Assembly: GCA_022841705.1 (NCBI GenBank)
Contig: JALHQZ010000001.1
Span: 434,001-498,000, forward strand
Direction: 5' to 3'
DNA length: 64,000 nucleotides
Source of the DNA: Pirellulales bacterium
Lineage (GTDB): Bacteria; Planctomycetota; Planctomycetia; Pirellulales; Lacipirellulaceae
The position numbers were made by a program, and so were the translations under genes. Positions 43,429 to 52,046 of this stretch are shown here, piece after piece. The notes beneath the pieces were generated by a model. The model saw only the letters and a program-made list of their open reading frames with translations, made no database searches and was not told where the DNA came from. The first letter of the stretch is position 1. Each line of letters starts with the position of its first letter.

Positions 43429-44082
43429 TCACGCCAGCAGCGCCAGCAGTTGCGGATCGCGCAGCGTATCGGCCGCAAACGCTACCGCGGGAAACTCGCT
43501 CCCCAACGTGTGCGGGCTCGGCACCGCCACGGTGAAGGCGCCTGCCGCCAGCCCCGCCTTGCAGCCATTGGGGCTATCTTCCAGCACCAGCATGTTAACC
43601 GGGTTCACATCGTGCCGCTGCGCTGCCAGCAGGTACACCTCCGGCGCGGGTTTGCCATGCGTCACATCATCGGCGGTCAGCACGAAGTCAAACCGGCTGC
43701 GGATGCCAATCTCGGACAGCGCCCGCTCGGCGTACTCGCGAGATCCACTGGTGGCGACCCCGCGGGGCAACGTGCGCTGGTCGAGCAAGTCGAGCAACTC
43801 CAGAACTCCCGGCATCGGCCGCAACCGATTGTGCGCCAACTGCCAAAACACTTCATCGCATTCGGCGCCGAGCGCTTCGATGGTGTCGGAGAGCTGATGC
43901 CACTCAATCATCGCCCGCAGCGCATCCCGCGCCGGCCGACCGAGCATGGCGTCGCGCAGGCCATCATCGTACGTTTTCCCCCGCCGCGCCAAGATTTCGT
44001 TGCCGAGGTCGAGATACACGTCTTCGCTATTGATGAGCAAGCCATCAAGATCAAACGTGACGGCTGTGAGCTGCGGCTTCAT
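43429..44082 (-). CDS. HAD-superfamily phosphatase (beta-phosphoglucomutase-like)
   Basis: A 217-residue haloacid-dehalogenase hydrolase. The nucleophile motif is VTFDLDGLLINSEDVY (DxD, about residue 10), motif II GVATSGSREYAE, and motifs III/IV KPAPEVYLLAAQRH and VLEDSPNGCKAG. This arrangement fits subfamily I phosphatases (phosphoglycolate phosphatase, beta-phosphoglucomutase). ATG at 44082 lies inside the end of the Nudix gene (32-base overlap), so the pair is likely cotranslated. Substrate not determined. Confidence 0.9.
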   Translation of the reverse strand: MKPQLTAVTFDLDGLLINSEDVYLDLGNEILARRGKTYDDGLRDAMLGRPARDALRAMIEWHQLSDTIEALGAECDEVFWQLAHNRLRPMPGVLELLDLLDQRTLPRGVATSGSREYAERALSEIGIRSRFDFVLTADDVTHGKPAPEVYLLAAQRHDVNPVNMLVLEDSPNGCKAGLAAGAFTVAVPSPHTLGSEFPAVAFAADTLRDPQLLALLA

Positions 44083-44707
44083 GGTCAATAATGGTCGTTG
44101 AAACAAATGTGTCCAGAATGATTGCCGTGGCGCCCCACACGTCAATGTCGCCGAATCGATAACAAGGCGCCGTGAACTCAAGCGAGTCTCGTTTGACCGT
44201 GTGATTGTGAATGAAACTGTCACCCACGAGCGACCCGACCGGAACAGTGATCATCCGCTCGACTTCCGCGGGGTTTGGGGTCCACTGCGGTGGCATTGTG
44301 AGCAGCCCGACCCACGGCGTCACCACGGTATCACTCACGTAGACGTAGCACTCGGGGAGCGATCCCAGTAGTTGCGGGATCTGATCGCAACCCGTTTCTT
44401 CGGAGAACTCACGCACCGCGGCGACGGAACTCGTCTCGCCGGGATCGATATACCCGCCGGGGAAACTCACCTGGCCGCGATGGCGCGACAGATTGCTTTG
44501 CCGCAGAGTTAGCGCCACGAACCACTCGTCCGCTTCACGCCACAGCGCGATAAGCACCGCCGCGCGACGTGCGGTTGTTGGCGCCGGGCCACGATGGCGG
44601 CCATACGCCAGTTCGGGATTGAACCGCAACGAGTTTCGCGCGCCTTCCCACGCCAAGCGATCCGCAAGGGTTTGCGGATTGAGCGAAAGCGAGGCGGGAG
44701 ACATCAT
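44051..44707 (-). CDS. Nudix hydrolase (CoA pyrophosphatase-like)
   Basis: A 218-residue Nudix protein. The Nudix box GGYIDPGETSSVAAVREFSEETG is represented by its key parts GGYIDPGE and REFSEETG (about 83-105), with LSRHRGQVSFPGG before it. The RHRGQVSFPGG element is characteristic of the CoA-diphosphatase (NudL/YeaB) group. It probably cleaves CoA or a similar nucleotide. It precedes and overlaps the HAD gene. Confidence 0.9.
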   Translation of the reverse strand: MMSPASLSLNPQTLADRLAWEGARNSLRFNPELAYGRHRGPAPTTARRAAVLIALWREADEWFVALTLRQSNLSRHRGQVSFPGGYIDPGETSSVAAVREFSEETGCDQIPQLLGSLPECYVYVSDTVVTPWVGLLTMPPQWTPNPAEVERMITVPVGSLVGDSFIHNHTVKRDSLEFTAPCYRFGDIDVWGATAIILDTFVSTTIIDHEAAAHSRHV

Positions 44708-44716
44708 GCGTGAAGG

Positions 44717-46369
44717 TTATTCTGGGGTCGGTAACTTTCTCAGATCGTACACCACATAGGCGCGGTTGCGATACGCCACCGGCAAACTGAGCGGATTCCA
44801 CGCGCCGGCGATCGCGTAATCGGCGTTGAACTCACGCCCCACGTTCGCAACGTGCTGGCCGCCGAGTTCGCCGAGATCGCCCACGAGGAGAGGGGCGCCA
44901 AACGGATCGACCCCGCCATATATTGCGCGCACCCGCCGGCGCCATTCGACGATGTCAACCGCGGACTGCGGGATGTCCTTGTAGTTCACCACTTCCGGCC
45001 GCTCCGCGCGCCACTTGAACGACACGCCCGAACGCGGCGTGAGGAACAGCGCCTGCGGTTCGGTCTCGGTGCGGGCCCACTCGCAGACATCCTGCCACGC
45101 CTCTGGGTCGAGAACGCCCCGATCCGCGGGTGCAATTGGCGCCCGCATCCGCCCGATTGCCGGTTTCCCAATTCCGTAACCGATCAGCGCGAGCATTACA
45201 ACCAACAGCGTCAGTCCGCCCAGGCGGCGTTGTCGGACGAGCGCAACGGCAATCGCCGTCCATACGAGCGCGCTCGCCCACGGCACGGCAACATCCGCCA
45301 ACCGAAACCAATAGTATTTCAAAATCGCCGCCGCTAACAACTGCGACTTCGCGCTGAGCATCGCTTCAATCGTCAGCCCGATGACCGAAAGCCCCAGCGC
45401 GAGCACCGCGAACCGACACATTTGCCACAACCGATCGACATCAATTCCATCAAATTCGTTCCGCCGCATCAGTCGCCTCATCGTTACAAGTCCACTCGCG
45501 AAAAGCGCGAGCCCGACTATGTGCCGCGGAATCCTTTCGGCCAACCACTCTGCCGGTTCACTCAACGGAGCCAAGTGATGCGGTAACCGATCGAAGACAT
45601 AGACCGCATTCGCTTCCAACTCAACCTCCACCGGCGCGCTGGCTGCCAAGCGCAGCGCCGGCAGCACTCCGAGAAGCGCTAACAATCCGCCGCCGACCAG
45701 CCCCAGCGTCATCTTTCGGAATCCATTCCAACACCGCCTCCACAGTACCCACTCAGCGAATAACAATAATGTGCTCCATCCACCCACGACCGCGTGGTAC
45801 GCACTGCCGGCGCCAAGCGCCAGCCACGCTCGATTCCAATTATTCCCCAGCGCGCTGCCCAGTCCGAACAGGACCAGCGCGTAGGCGACCCCTTTCGCTT
45901 CAAACCCGCCGATCAGCCATTCGCCAGCGAACTCGGTCCGCGGGATGAGCACGGCCATCACGGCTGCCGACAGGACCGCTGCGCCACGCTGCGGGATGAT
46001 TAGCCAGCATAGTCGCCGCCATGCCGCCGCGATCGCGAGCCAGGTCGCGAGCCGCCCGATCCACGCGGCGGCGGAAAGTGAACAGAATTTTGTTAGCCAG
46101 CCGCAAGAGGCGACGAATAGTGGATGAGCTTCCTGAGATTCGAGGAAAAAATCACCGGCACACCACTCTGGATTCCACCAATGTCGGCAGCGGCTGAGGT
46201 AATGGGCTTCATTCACGGCCGGCGGCGGATCGCCAGCTAGGCAGAAAAAGATCATCACGATCAGCAGCGTTTCGCCAGCGGCAGCGGGCCAACCGGCGGA
46301 CCACCGCTGATTCGTTTCGTCCGCCTGGTTGGAAGTGGTTGGCAGTGTGCGGCTAACAGGGAATTGCAT
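44717..46369 (-). CDS. Polytopic membrane protein (DUF6798-like)
   Basis: A 550-residue inner-membrane protein with about ten hydrophobic spans (e.g. ETLLIVMIFFCLAGDPPPAV, GVAYALVLFGLGSALG, LGLVGGGLLALLGVLPAL) and a C-terminal soluble part of about 110 residues (DPEAWQDVCEWARTETEPQA onward). The overall layout resembles planctomycete DUF6798 or dolichol-linked mannosyltransferase-like membrane proteins. The soluble end has WARTETEPQALFLTPRSGV, often seen in that family. It ends 9 bases before the Nudix start. Function unknown. Confidence 0.75.
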   Translation of the reverse strand: MQFPVSRTLPTTSNQADETNQRWSAGWPAAAGETLLIVMIFFCLAGDPPPAVNEAHYLSRCRHWWNPEWCAGDFFLESQEAHPLFVASCGWLTKFCSLSAAAWIGRLATWLAIAAAWRRLCWLIIPQRGAAVLSAAVMAVLIPRTEFAGEWLIGGFEAKGVAYALVLFGLGSALGNNWNRAWLALGAGSAYHAVVGGWSTLLLFAEWVLWRRCWNGFRKMTLGLVGGGLLALLGVLPALRLAASAPVEVELEANAVYVFDRLPHHLAPLSEPAEWLAERIPRHIVGLALFASGLVTMRRLMRRNEFDGIDVDRLWQMCRFAVLALGLSVIGLTIEAMLSAKSQLLAAAILKYYWFRLADVAVPWASALVWTAIAVALVRQRRLGGLTLLVVMLALIGYGIGKPAIGRMRAPIAPADRGVLDPEAWQDVCEWARTETEPQALFLTPRSGVSFKWRAERPEVVNYKDIPQSAVDIVEWRRRVRAIYGGVDPFGAPLLVGDLGELGGQHVANVGREFNADYAIAGAWNPLSLPVAYRNRAYVVYDLRKLPTPE

Positions 46370-46957
46370 TTCAGAAAGCCCAAACCGAGCTGTTACAACG
46401 CGGCAAACCCCCAAGTCTCGCTATTTTTTCCAGAATTTTGCCGTTTCTCGAAAAATTAACGAACGGTATTGCCCCTTTCGCGACATTTACTTAATGAGCG
46501 GATGTGCGTTGTGGCGACGATTCTCTCAGAACCGAAACTTTATCGCTTCTGAGGGTATTTAGCTATGACGCCTAATCTGGTCGTTCCGGCATGTGCCGCT
46601 TTCGTTGCGGCGCCGGGTTGACTGGGTGAGCACGTCCGCGACCCACCCTCGGTCCACGTTGGTCGGCGACGGTTTCCTTGGAACCGGCTTCGACTGACGG
46701 CCTGCCCCAGGACCACGGTGGCCCTAGCGTAAACGTTTTTAGTGCAAAGCTTCCAGCTGCGAGCGCGTCCAATTTGTGGTCGCTCCGATGCTGGTTGCCT
46801 TGGCTGATGTGTTTGCGTTACCGCGGCCACCGAAGCGACAACGTTTGTTCGTCGAAAAGTTTTTCGGTCAGTCGGCCCCGGCCTACTGAACCGTGTGTCC
46901 CTGCTCCGCGTAACGTTAGCAAGGCGGCTAGCTGCTTCCCACGAAGGGTTCGAAACT
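46370..46957. other. 588-base gap without a recognised gene
   Basis: The part next to the membrane-protein gene (46380-46560) is A/T-rich compared with its surroundings and may hold promoters. The rest is GC-rich with no convincing ORF, hairpin or heptamer repeat, which is unusual in this window. An opposite-strand ORF to 46992 has no recognisable motif and is not called. Confidence 0.4.
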
Positions 46958-47260
46958 ATGTCTGAAAATTCATTCGACCGCCATGATTCCACCCCGGAGC
47001 TGACCTTGCTCGATCGGGTCGATGAGCTCGTTTCCGCACTGGTGGACGATTACATCACCGACGCCGAGTTCGCCGAACTGGAAGCGACATTGCTGACCAG
47101 CCGTGACGCTCGTTCGCGCTACATCGACGACATGCAGTTGCACGTCGATCTGATTCACCACTTCCGTCCCCGCTCCGAGCCACTGATTCCGTCGGTGGTG
47201 ACCGGTTTGATGGCATCGGCCACCGTCGCCCCGCCTGCGGCGGGTGAAGTTGGAAGCTGA
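46958..47260 (+). CDS. Small protein resembling the N-terminal part of FecR/LamG-type anti-sigma proteins
   Basis: A 100-residue soluble protein. LVSALVDDYITDAEFAELEA followed by TSRDARSRYIDDMQLHVDL is the pattern that opens many planctomycete FecR-domain and LamG-domain membrane proteins paired with ECF sigma factors. Here the membrane span and FecR domain are absent, so it is either a truncated remnant or a free-standing form. No sigma factor is adjacent. ATG at 46958 follows a weak GAAGGG. Confidence 0.6.
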   Translation: MSENSFDRHDSTPELTLLDRVDELVSALVDDYITDAEFAELEATLLTSRDARSRYIDDMQLHVDLIHHFRPRSEPLIPSVVTGLMASATVAPPAAGEVGS

Positions 47261-47377
47261 ATCACAGCCGCCGAGCTCTCTTCGAGTGCCAAGGTCCGAG
47301 CCAATGCCCGGACTATGCGGACGTCGATCGTTGGTGCACTCTTCCCACCGCCGGATAAGCCGGACAGTGCCACCCGC

Positions 47378-48325
47378 TCACCACCGGACCTCGCGCCGGG
47401 CATCTTCGCCCGAGCGGCGAGCGATTCTGGCGATCGTGGCTTGATCTTCCGGCGATAGTCCGGTGGGCAGCACGATTTGCAGTTCGACAAGCAAGTCGCC
47501 GGCCGGTTTGTTTGCGGGGCGAATCCCTTGCCCTTTCAACCGCAGTTTCTTGCCCCCGGAAGTTCCCGGCGGAACGGCCAGTGAAACCGTGCCGTGCGGC
47601 GTGGGGACATCGATCTTTGCGCCTTCAATTGCTTCGGCCAGCGTGATCGGGACAGTCACATCGAGCCGCGTTCCGCTGCGGCGGAATACGGGATGGGGGG
47701 CGATATGGACGGTGAGCAGAATGTCGCCATCCTCGCCGCCTCGGCCGCTGGGATTACCTTGGCCGCGCAGCCGAATTCGCTTGCCATCCTCGATTCCTGC
47801 CGGTACACGAACTTGCAGCGTTTCAACTTTTCCGCCGGCGCGTTGGATGCTGATGGCCGCTTCACCGCCGAGTACTGCCGTGGCAAAGGGAACTGTGATT
47901 TCGTGTTTGATGTCGGTCCCGCGTTGCGGCGGCACTGTATGCCGGGTGGCTTCGCGCCGGCCACCGCTGAAGTGCCGAAACAGATCCGCAAAACCGCCGC
48001 CACCTTGGGCCCCGGCGCCGCCGCCGAAAATGTCGTTGATATCAAACTCAAACGGCGCGCCGCCCGGGCCGCCGCCCGTTGGACCAGCCGGCCCGCCGCG
48101 CATCGATTCAAACCCGGGCCCGAAGCGGTCGTACTGCTCGCGTTTCTTGGGGTCGTTCAGCACCTCGAACGCTTGCTGCACTTCTTGGAACTGTTTCTTG
48201 GCGCCCGCGTCGTCCGGATGCAAGTCGGGGTGATACTTGCGGGCCAAGTCGCGATAGGCCCGGCGGATCTCATCGTCCGAGGCGGTGCGGGCAACTCCCA
48301 ACGTGGCGTAATAATCGGCGGCCAT
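47378..48325 (-). CDS. DnaJ-class co-chaperone (CbpA-like)
   Basis: A 315-residue J-domain protein. The J domain (residues 4-70) contains YYATLGVARTASDDEIRRAY and the HPD motif in KYHPDLHPDDAG; the G/F-rich linker (about 75-120) follows, then the two C-terminal peptide-binding domains (RGTDIKHEITVPFATAVLGG). The zinc-finger domain of true DnaJ is missing, so it is the type II (CbpA) form. It would hand unfolded proteins to DnaK. Confidence 0.93.
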   Translation of the reverse strand: MAADYYATLGVARTASDDEIRRAYRDLARKYHPDLHPDDAGAKKQFQEVQQAFEVLNDPKKREQYDRFGPGFESMRGGPAGPTGGGPGGAPFEFDINDIFGGGAGAQGGGGFADLFRHFSGGRREATRHTVPPQRGTDIKHEITVPFATAVLGGEAAISIQRAGGKVETLQVRVPAGIEDGKRIRLRGQGNPSGRGGEDGDILLTVHIAPHPVFRRSGTRLDVTVPITLAEAIEGAKIDVPTPHGTVSLAVPPGTSGGKKLRLKGQGIRPANKPAGDLLVELQIVLPTGLSPEDQATIARIARRSGEDARREVRW

Positions 48326-48418
48326 TCTGTTGGTGTATTCTAACGACCGATTCGTCCGGCGGTAACGGGCGAATTCTCCGAAATTTGTGGCTGCAAATCC
48401 ATAGCGTAGACTTTGGCT

Positions 48419-49705
48419 ATGAACTTCGCTCAGGTAATTCCGATCATTCTGTATCTTGCCGCTTGCGGCCTAGCCCGCCCCGCCCTGGCACGCTCCGGCG
48501 GCGAGCTCGCTATCCGCTTCATCGACGCCGAAACGAAAGCGCCCATTCCCGTCCGCGTGGAACTCGCCACCGCCAACGGTCGACCGATGCTGCGAAAATC
48601 GCTCGGCATTCTCACGCCGGACCGGCAGCTCTATGTCGATGGCGCCGCGACTTGGATGTTGCCGGTTGGGCAGTACCGCTTCACGATCGACGCGGGTCCT
48701 GAGTATCGTACGCAAAATGGTTCGCTGGAGATCGAGCCGTTCGCGGCGGACGAAAAGGTGGTGGAATTTACCCGGTTCGCCAACCTGGCCGAGGAAGGTT
48801 GGTACGCTGCCGACATCGATGTGCAGTTGCCGGCGAAAGTGTTGGATGTTGCGCGGCGGGCGACGCAGGAACCGATTATCTCGGAGCGGAAGGATATCAA
48901 TTGTGTGTCGGCGGATCAATTGGATCTGCCGATGTTGGTGGCGGAAGGGTCGGTTGATGCGGTGGATGTGTTGGCAATGGCGCCGAGCGCTAAGTCGCGA
49001 ATCGAAGGGTCGGGGGCCTTTCCGGTGGATCGCAAGAGTTTCGTTGGACCGCAGGCAATTGGACGGTGGCGTGAGGCGATTTATTTTCATCTGCTGAATG
49101 CGGGCCTGCGGATGCCGGTGCTGGCTGGCAGTGGCGCAGGGCACTCTGGTCAGCCGTTGGGTTCGAGTTGCGTTTACGCCTTCGCACCGGTGAAACCGAA
49201 TGAAAGCGAGTGGTGGGACGTCGCGCTCGCGGGTCGAACTGTGGTGACGAACGGCCCGCTGCTGCGGCCGAGCGCTAACGGTCAGCCGCCGGGATATGTG
49301 TTTTCGGTTGCGAAGGGTGAGGAACTGGAAGTCGCCATCGGGCTGAATCTTGCGACACGCGCGCCGGTAGAGTATTTGGAGAGCATTCAAAACGGGGAGG
49401 TTTTGAGCGCTACGCCGCTAGCCGCTTGGGCCAAAAACAAAGGCCAACTGCCAGTGCTCACGTTCAACCAGAGCGGCTGGTTCACCGTTCGGGCGGTGAC
49501 GACCGAGCAAAAGCGGTATCAACTTGCGATCGCGGCGCCGTGGTATGTCGAAGTCGATTCCCAGCCGTACGTCAGCAAGCGGAGCGTGCAGTTCTTCCTT
49601 GATTGGCTCGCTCACCGCCGCCAGAAATCGCCCGGCGATTCGGAGCGCTACGATCGCGCCGAAGTCTTCTGGCGTGAACGATTGAGCGACGCGACAGCGG
49701 ACTAA
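48419..49705 (+). CDS. Exported protein related to the CehA/McbA PHP family but lacking its metal site
   Basis: A 428-residue exported protein with an N-terminal hydrophobic segment (VIPIILYLAACGLARPALA). The first domain (about 30-140) is beta-rich: FIDAETKAPIPVRVELATAN. Then comes GWYAADIDVQLPAKVLDVAR, placed where CehA/McbA hydrolases have a GDLHxH metal motif; here His is absent, suggesting loss of catalysis. MPVLAGSGAGHSGQPLGSSC corresponds to a later metal region and also looks degenerate. Function is therefore unknown; a carbohydrate-related or binding role is a guess. It overlaps the argF end by 4 bases, in the converging sense. Confidence 0.7.
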   Translation: MNFAQVIPIILYLAACGLARPALARSGGELAIRFIDAETKAPIPVRVELATANGRPMLRKSLGILTPDRQLYVDGAATWMLPVGQYRFTIDAGPEYRTQNGSLEIEPFAADEKVVEFTRFANLAEEGWYAADIDVQLPAKVLDVARRATQEPIISERKDINCVSADQLDLPMLVAEGSVDAVDVLAMAPSAKSRIEGSGAFPVDRKSFVGPQAIGRWREAIYFHLLNAGLRMPVLAGSGAGHSGQPLGSSCVYAFAPVKPNESEWWDVALAGRTVVTNGPLLRPSANGQPPGYVFSVAKGEELEVAIGLNLATRAPVEYLESIQNGEVLSATPLAAWAKNKGQLPVLTFNQSGWFTVRAVTTEQKRYQLAIAAPWYVEVDSQPYVSKRSVQFFLDWLAHRRQKSPGDSERYDRAEVFWRERLSDATAD

Positions 49706-50616
49706 GCGCGCCCTAGCAGCCAGACCAAGATGCCCTTCTGCACGTGCATCCGGTTGCCGGCTTGGGGGACGACGATGCTTTGGTGGGAATCCATCACTTC
49801 GTCGGTCACCTCTTCGCCGCGACGCGCGGGGAGGCAGTGCATGAAGACGGCGTCTTTAGGCGCCGCACGCATCAAGTCTCCGTTCACTTGGTAGGCGGCG
49901 AAATCGGCCTTGCGCTGGTTCTGTTCGGCCTCTTGGCCCATGCTCGCCCAGACATCGGTGTAGATCGCGGCGGCGCCTTTAACGGCGGTCTTGGCGTCGT
50001 GCGTGGCGCTAAACTTGGCGCCGGGACAGGTTTGTTTCAGCTCGGCGAACAGCTCGTCATCTAGCTCATAACCTTTCGGAGTGGCGATGGCGAACTCCAC
50101 GCCCAGCTTTGCACAGCCGCGGGCCAAACTGCGGGCGACGTTGTTGCCATCGCCAACCCACGCGAACTTCAGGCCCTTGAGTTCGCCAAAATGTTCTTTG
50201 AGCGTGTACAAGTCGGCGAGCGCTTGGCAGGGGTGCGCGAGGTCGGTGAGCCCGTTAATCACCGCACAACTGGCGTACTGAGCGACATCGACCACCGTTT
50301 GATGTTTCTTCGAGCGCACGACAATCACATCGACCATTTCGCTCAGAACCCGCGTAAAGTCGGCAATGCTTTCGCGTTTGCCGAAGCCGGCGTCGTCCCC
50401 CAGCACCAAACTGCCGCCGCCGAGGTGCGTCATCCCCGACTCGAAACTCACGCGGGTCCGCAGCGACGGTTTCTCGAACAAGAGCGCCATCATCCGCCCG
50501 GGCAAAAGCGGTTCGCGCACCCCTTCAGCCAGCTTCGTCTTTAGATCTTGGCTGATCGCGAAAATCGTCTCGATCTCCGTCGTGGTGACGTCGGTGAGGG
50601 TAATGAGATGCCGCAT
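49702..50616 (-). CDS. argF: Ornithine carbamoyltransferase
   Basis: Joins carbamoyl phosphate to ornithine, giving citrulline. 304 residues. Carbamoyl-phosphate motif SLRTRVSFESGMTHLGG (usually STRTR; here Leu replaces Thr), SKKHQTVVDVAQYASC, LTDLAHPCQALADLYTLKE with the HPxQ substrate motif, and MHCLPARRGEEVTDEV with the catalytic Cys. Last gene of the argB-argD-argF cluster, 75 bases after argD with a heptamer repeat between. Confidence 0.95.
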   Translation of the reverse strand: MRHLITLTDVTTTEIETIFAISQDLKTKLAEGVREPLLPGRMMALLFEKPSLRTRVSFESGMTHLGGGSLVLGDDAGFGKRESIADFTRVLSEMVDVIVVRSKKHQTVVDVAQYASCAVINGLTDLAHPCQALADLYTLKEHFGELKGLKFAWVGDGNNVARSLARGCAKLGVEFAIATPKGYELDDELFAELKQTCPGAKFSATHDAKTAVKGAAAIYTDVWASMGQEAEQNQRKADFAAYQVNGDLMRAAPKDAVFMHCLPARRGEEVTDEVMDSHQSIVVPQAGNRMHVQKGILVWLLGRA

Positions 50617-50620
50617 GGAG

Positions 50621-50693
50621 GGGTGAGTCGTGAGTGGTGAAGCGTGAGTCGTTGGCGACGAGAATATCGCGGGGACAAGCCCTGCGGTTAACT
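50621..50693. repeat. Heptamer units plus GC repeat arm between argD and argF
   Basis: Units GGGTGAG, TCGTGAG, TGGTGAA, GCGTGAG, TCGTTGG (50621-50655), followed by a degenerate copy (GCGGGGACAAGCCCTGCGGT) of the 35761-35884 GC repeat. The argF start codon is 5 bases away. Confidence 0.75.
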
Positions 50694-51891
50694 ACTGCCC
50701 ACTTTCGCGCAGGACGCGGGCGAGAATATCGCAGCCTTCGGCGAGCTCATCGTCGCTGAGCGTCATCGCGGGCAACAGGCGGAGCACAGTGTTTTGCGTG
50801 CAGTTGATGAGGAGGCCCTGTTCCATGCAGCGGGCGACGATCGGGGTGCCGTCGATGGTAAGCTCCACGCCGACCATCAGGCCGAGCCCGCGGACTTCGG
50901 TGACGAAGGGTAACTCTTTCACCAGCGGAGACAGGTGCTGCTGGAACATTTGTCCGAGTTCTTTCGCGCGCACGAGCAGGCCTTCTTCTTCGATCATTTC
51001 GATAGTGGCAATCCCCGCCGCAGCGGCGAGAGGGTTGCCTCCGAACGTGGCGGCGTGCATGCCAGGCCGTAAACTCGGCGCCAGTTCACGGGTGGTGAGG
51101 AGCGCGCCGCCGGCCACGCCGCCGCACAGGCTCTTAGCGAGGGTCATTACGTCGGGCGTGACGCCGAAGTTTTGGTAGGCGAACCACTCACCGGTGCGGC
51201 CACAGCCGGCCTGGACTTCGTCGAAAGCGAGGACCATGCCGTGCTGATCACAGAGCTTTCGCAAACCCTGCAGGAAACCTACAGGCGGGAGCTTGATGCC
51301 CCCTTCGCCTTGGATCGGTTCGATCAGGATGCCGGCCGTTTCATTGTCGATCAGTGCTTCGACTGCGGCCAAATCGCCGAACGGGGCGTAGACGAAACCG
51401 GGCACCAAGGGCCCTAAACCATCGTGATACTTCGGCTGCGCGGTGGCGGTCACCGCTCCGAGCGTGCGCCCGTGGAAGCCGCCGGTGAAGGTGATGATTT
51501 TGTATTTGTGCGGCGGCGTGTGCAGGCGGATCAGCTTGATGGCCGCTTCGTTTGCCTCAGCGCCCGAGTTACAGAAGAACGCCTGCCCACCAAAACTACG
51601 GTCGCTTAGCAATTTCGCCCAGCGGCCTTGCACTTCGGTGTACCAAGTGTTCGGCACATGAATGAGCTTCGCCACCTGCTGCTGCACCGCTTCCACCACC
51701 GGGGGCGGACAATGGCCCAACAGGTTGCAGCCCCAACCGGGGAAGAAATCGAGGTACCGCTTGCCCTGATCGTCCCACACCCACGAGCCTTCGCCGCGCT
51801 CCAGCACCACCGGATAGCGTTTGTAGTTCGGCACTACGTACCGATCGAACAACGCGTGCGTAGCGGAAGACATGGTGGCGGCTTGAGACAT
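50692..51891 (-). CDS. argD: Acetylornithine aminotransferase
   Basis: PLP enzyme converting N-acetylglutamate semialdehyde to N-acetylornithine, 399 residues. Visible: ERGEGSWVWDDQGKRYLDFF near the N-terminus, FFCNSGAEANEAAIKLIR, FHGRTLGAVTATAQPKYHDG, FDEVQAGCGRTGEWFAYQNF and the PLP Lys in TLAKSLCGGVAGG. ATG at 51891 (MSQAATMSSATH) is chosen. A longer in-frame form to 51957 would use repeat-derived codons. Confidence 0.94.
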   Translation of the reverse strand: MSQAATMSSATHALFDRYVVPNYKRYPVVLERGEGSWVWDDQGKRYLDFFPGWGCNLLGHCPPPVVEAVQQQVAKLIHVPNTWYTEVQGRWAKLLSDRSFGGQAFFCNSGAEANEAAIKLIRLHTPPHKYKIITFTGGFHGRTLGAVTATAQPKYHDGLGPLVPGFVYAPFGDLAAVEALIDNETAGILIEPIQGEGGIKLPPVGFLQGLRKLCDQHGMVLAFDEVQAGCGRTGEWFAYQNFGVTPDVMTLAKSLCGGVAGGALLTTRELAPSLRPGMHAATFGGNPLAAAAGIATIEMIEEEGLLVRAKELGQMFQQHLSPLVKELPFVTEVRGLGLMVGVELTIDGTPIVARCMEQGLLINCTQNTVLRLLPAMTLSDDELAEGCDILARVLRESGQ

Positions 51892-51929
51892 TACTTCTGA
51901 ACCGATGTTTGAGCAGTGAAGATTCTGAA

Positions 51930-52044
51930 TGACCAATGACCAAGCCGAAATGACCAATGAACAGGAGAGTAGGTTCGCCGTATTTCTTCTCGCAGACGTT
52001 TGGTTTGACCAATCATTTGATTTGCAGTTGGTACGTCATTGGTC
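51930..52044. repeat. Split heptamer element (TTGGTCA family) between argB and argD
   Basis: Units TGACCAA, TGACCAA, GCCGAAA, TGACCAA, TGAACAG at 51930-51964 match the right arm of the 15605 element. The partial left arm (ATTGGTC) is at 52038-52044, so the palindrome is inverted around a 70-base loop. The argB stop codon is 3 bases from it. Confidence 0.8.
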
Positions 52045-52046
52045 AT

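Noticed and set aside
43231..44091. 286-codon plus-strand ORF opposite the HAD gene
   Set aside because: Antisense to a protein with HAD motifs I-IV; no motif of its own.
46937..46962. GGTTCGAAAC as a tRNA T-loop
   Set aside because: No acceptor, D or anticodon arm can be folded around it. No tRNA was found in the window.
46540..46992. 150-codon minus-strand ORF in the 46.4-47 kb gap
   Set aside because: No recognised motif, Arg/Ser/Thr-rich shadow-like composition, and it overlaps the better supported gene at 46958.
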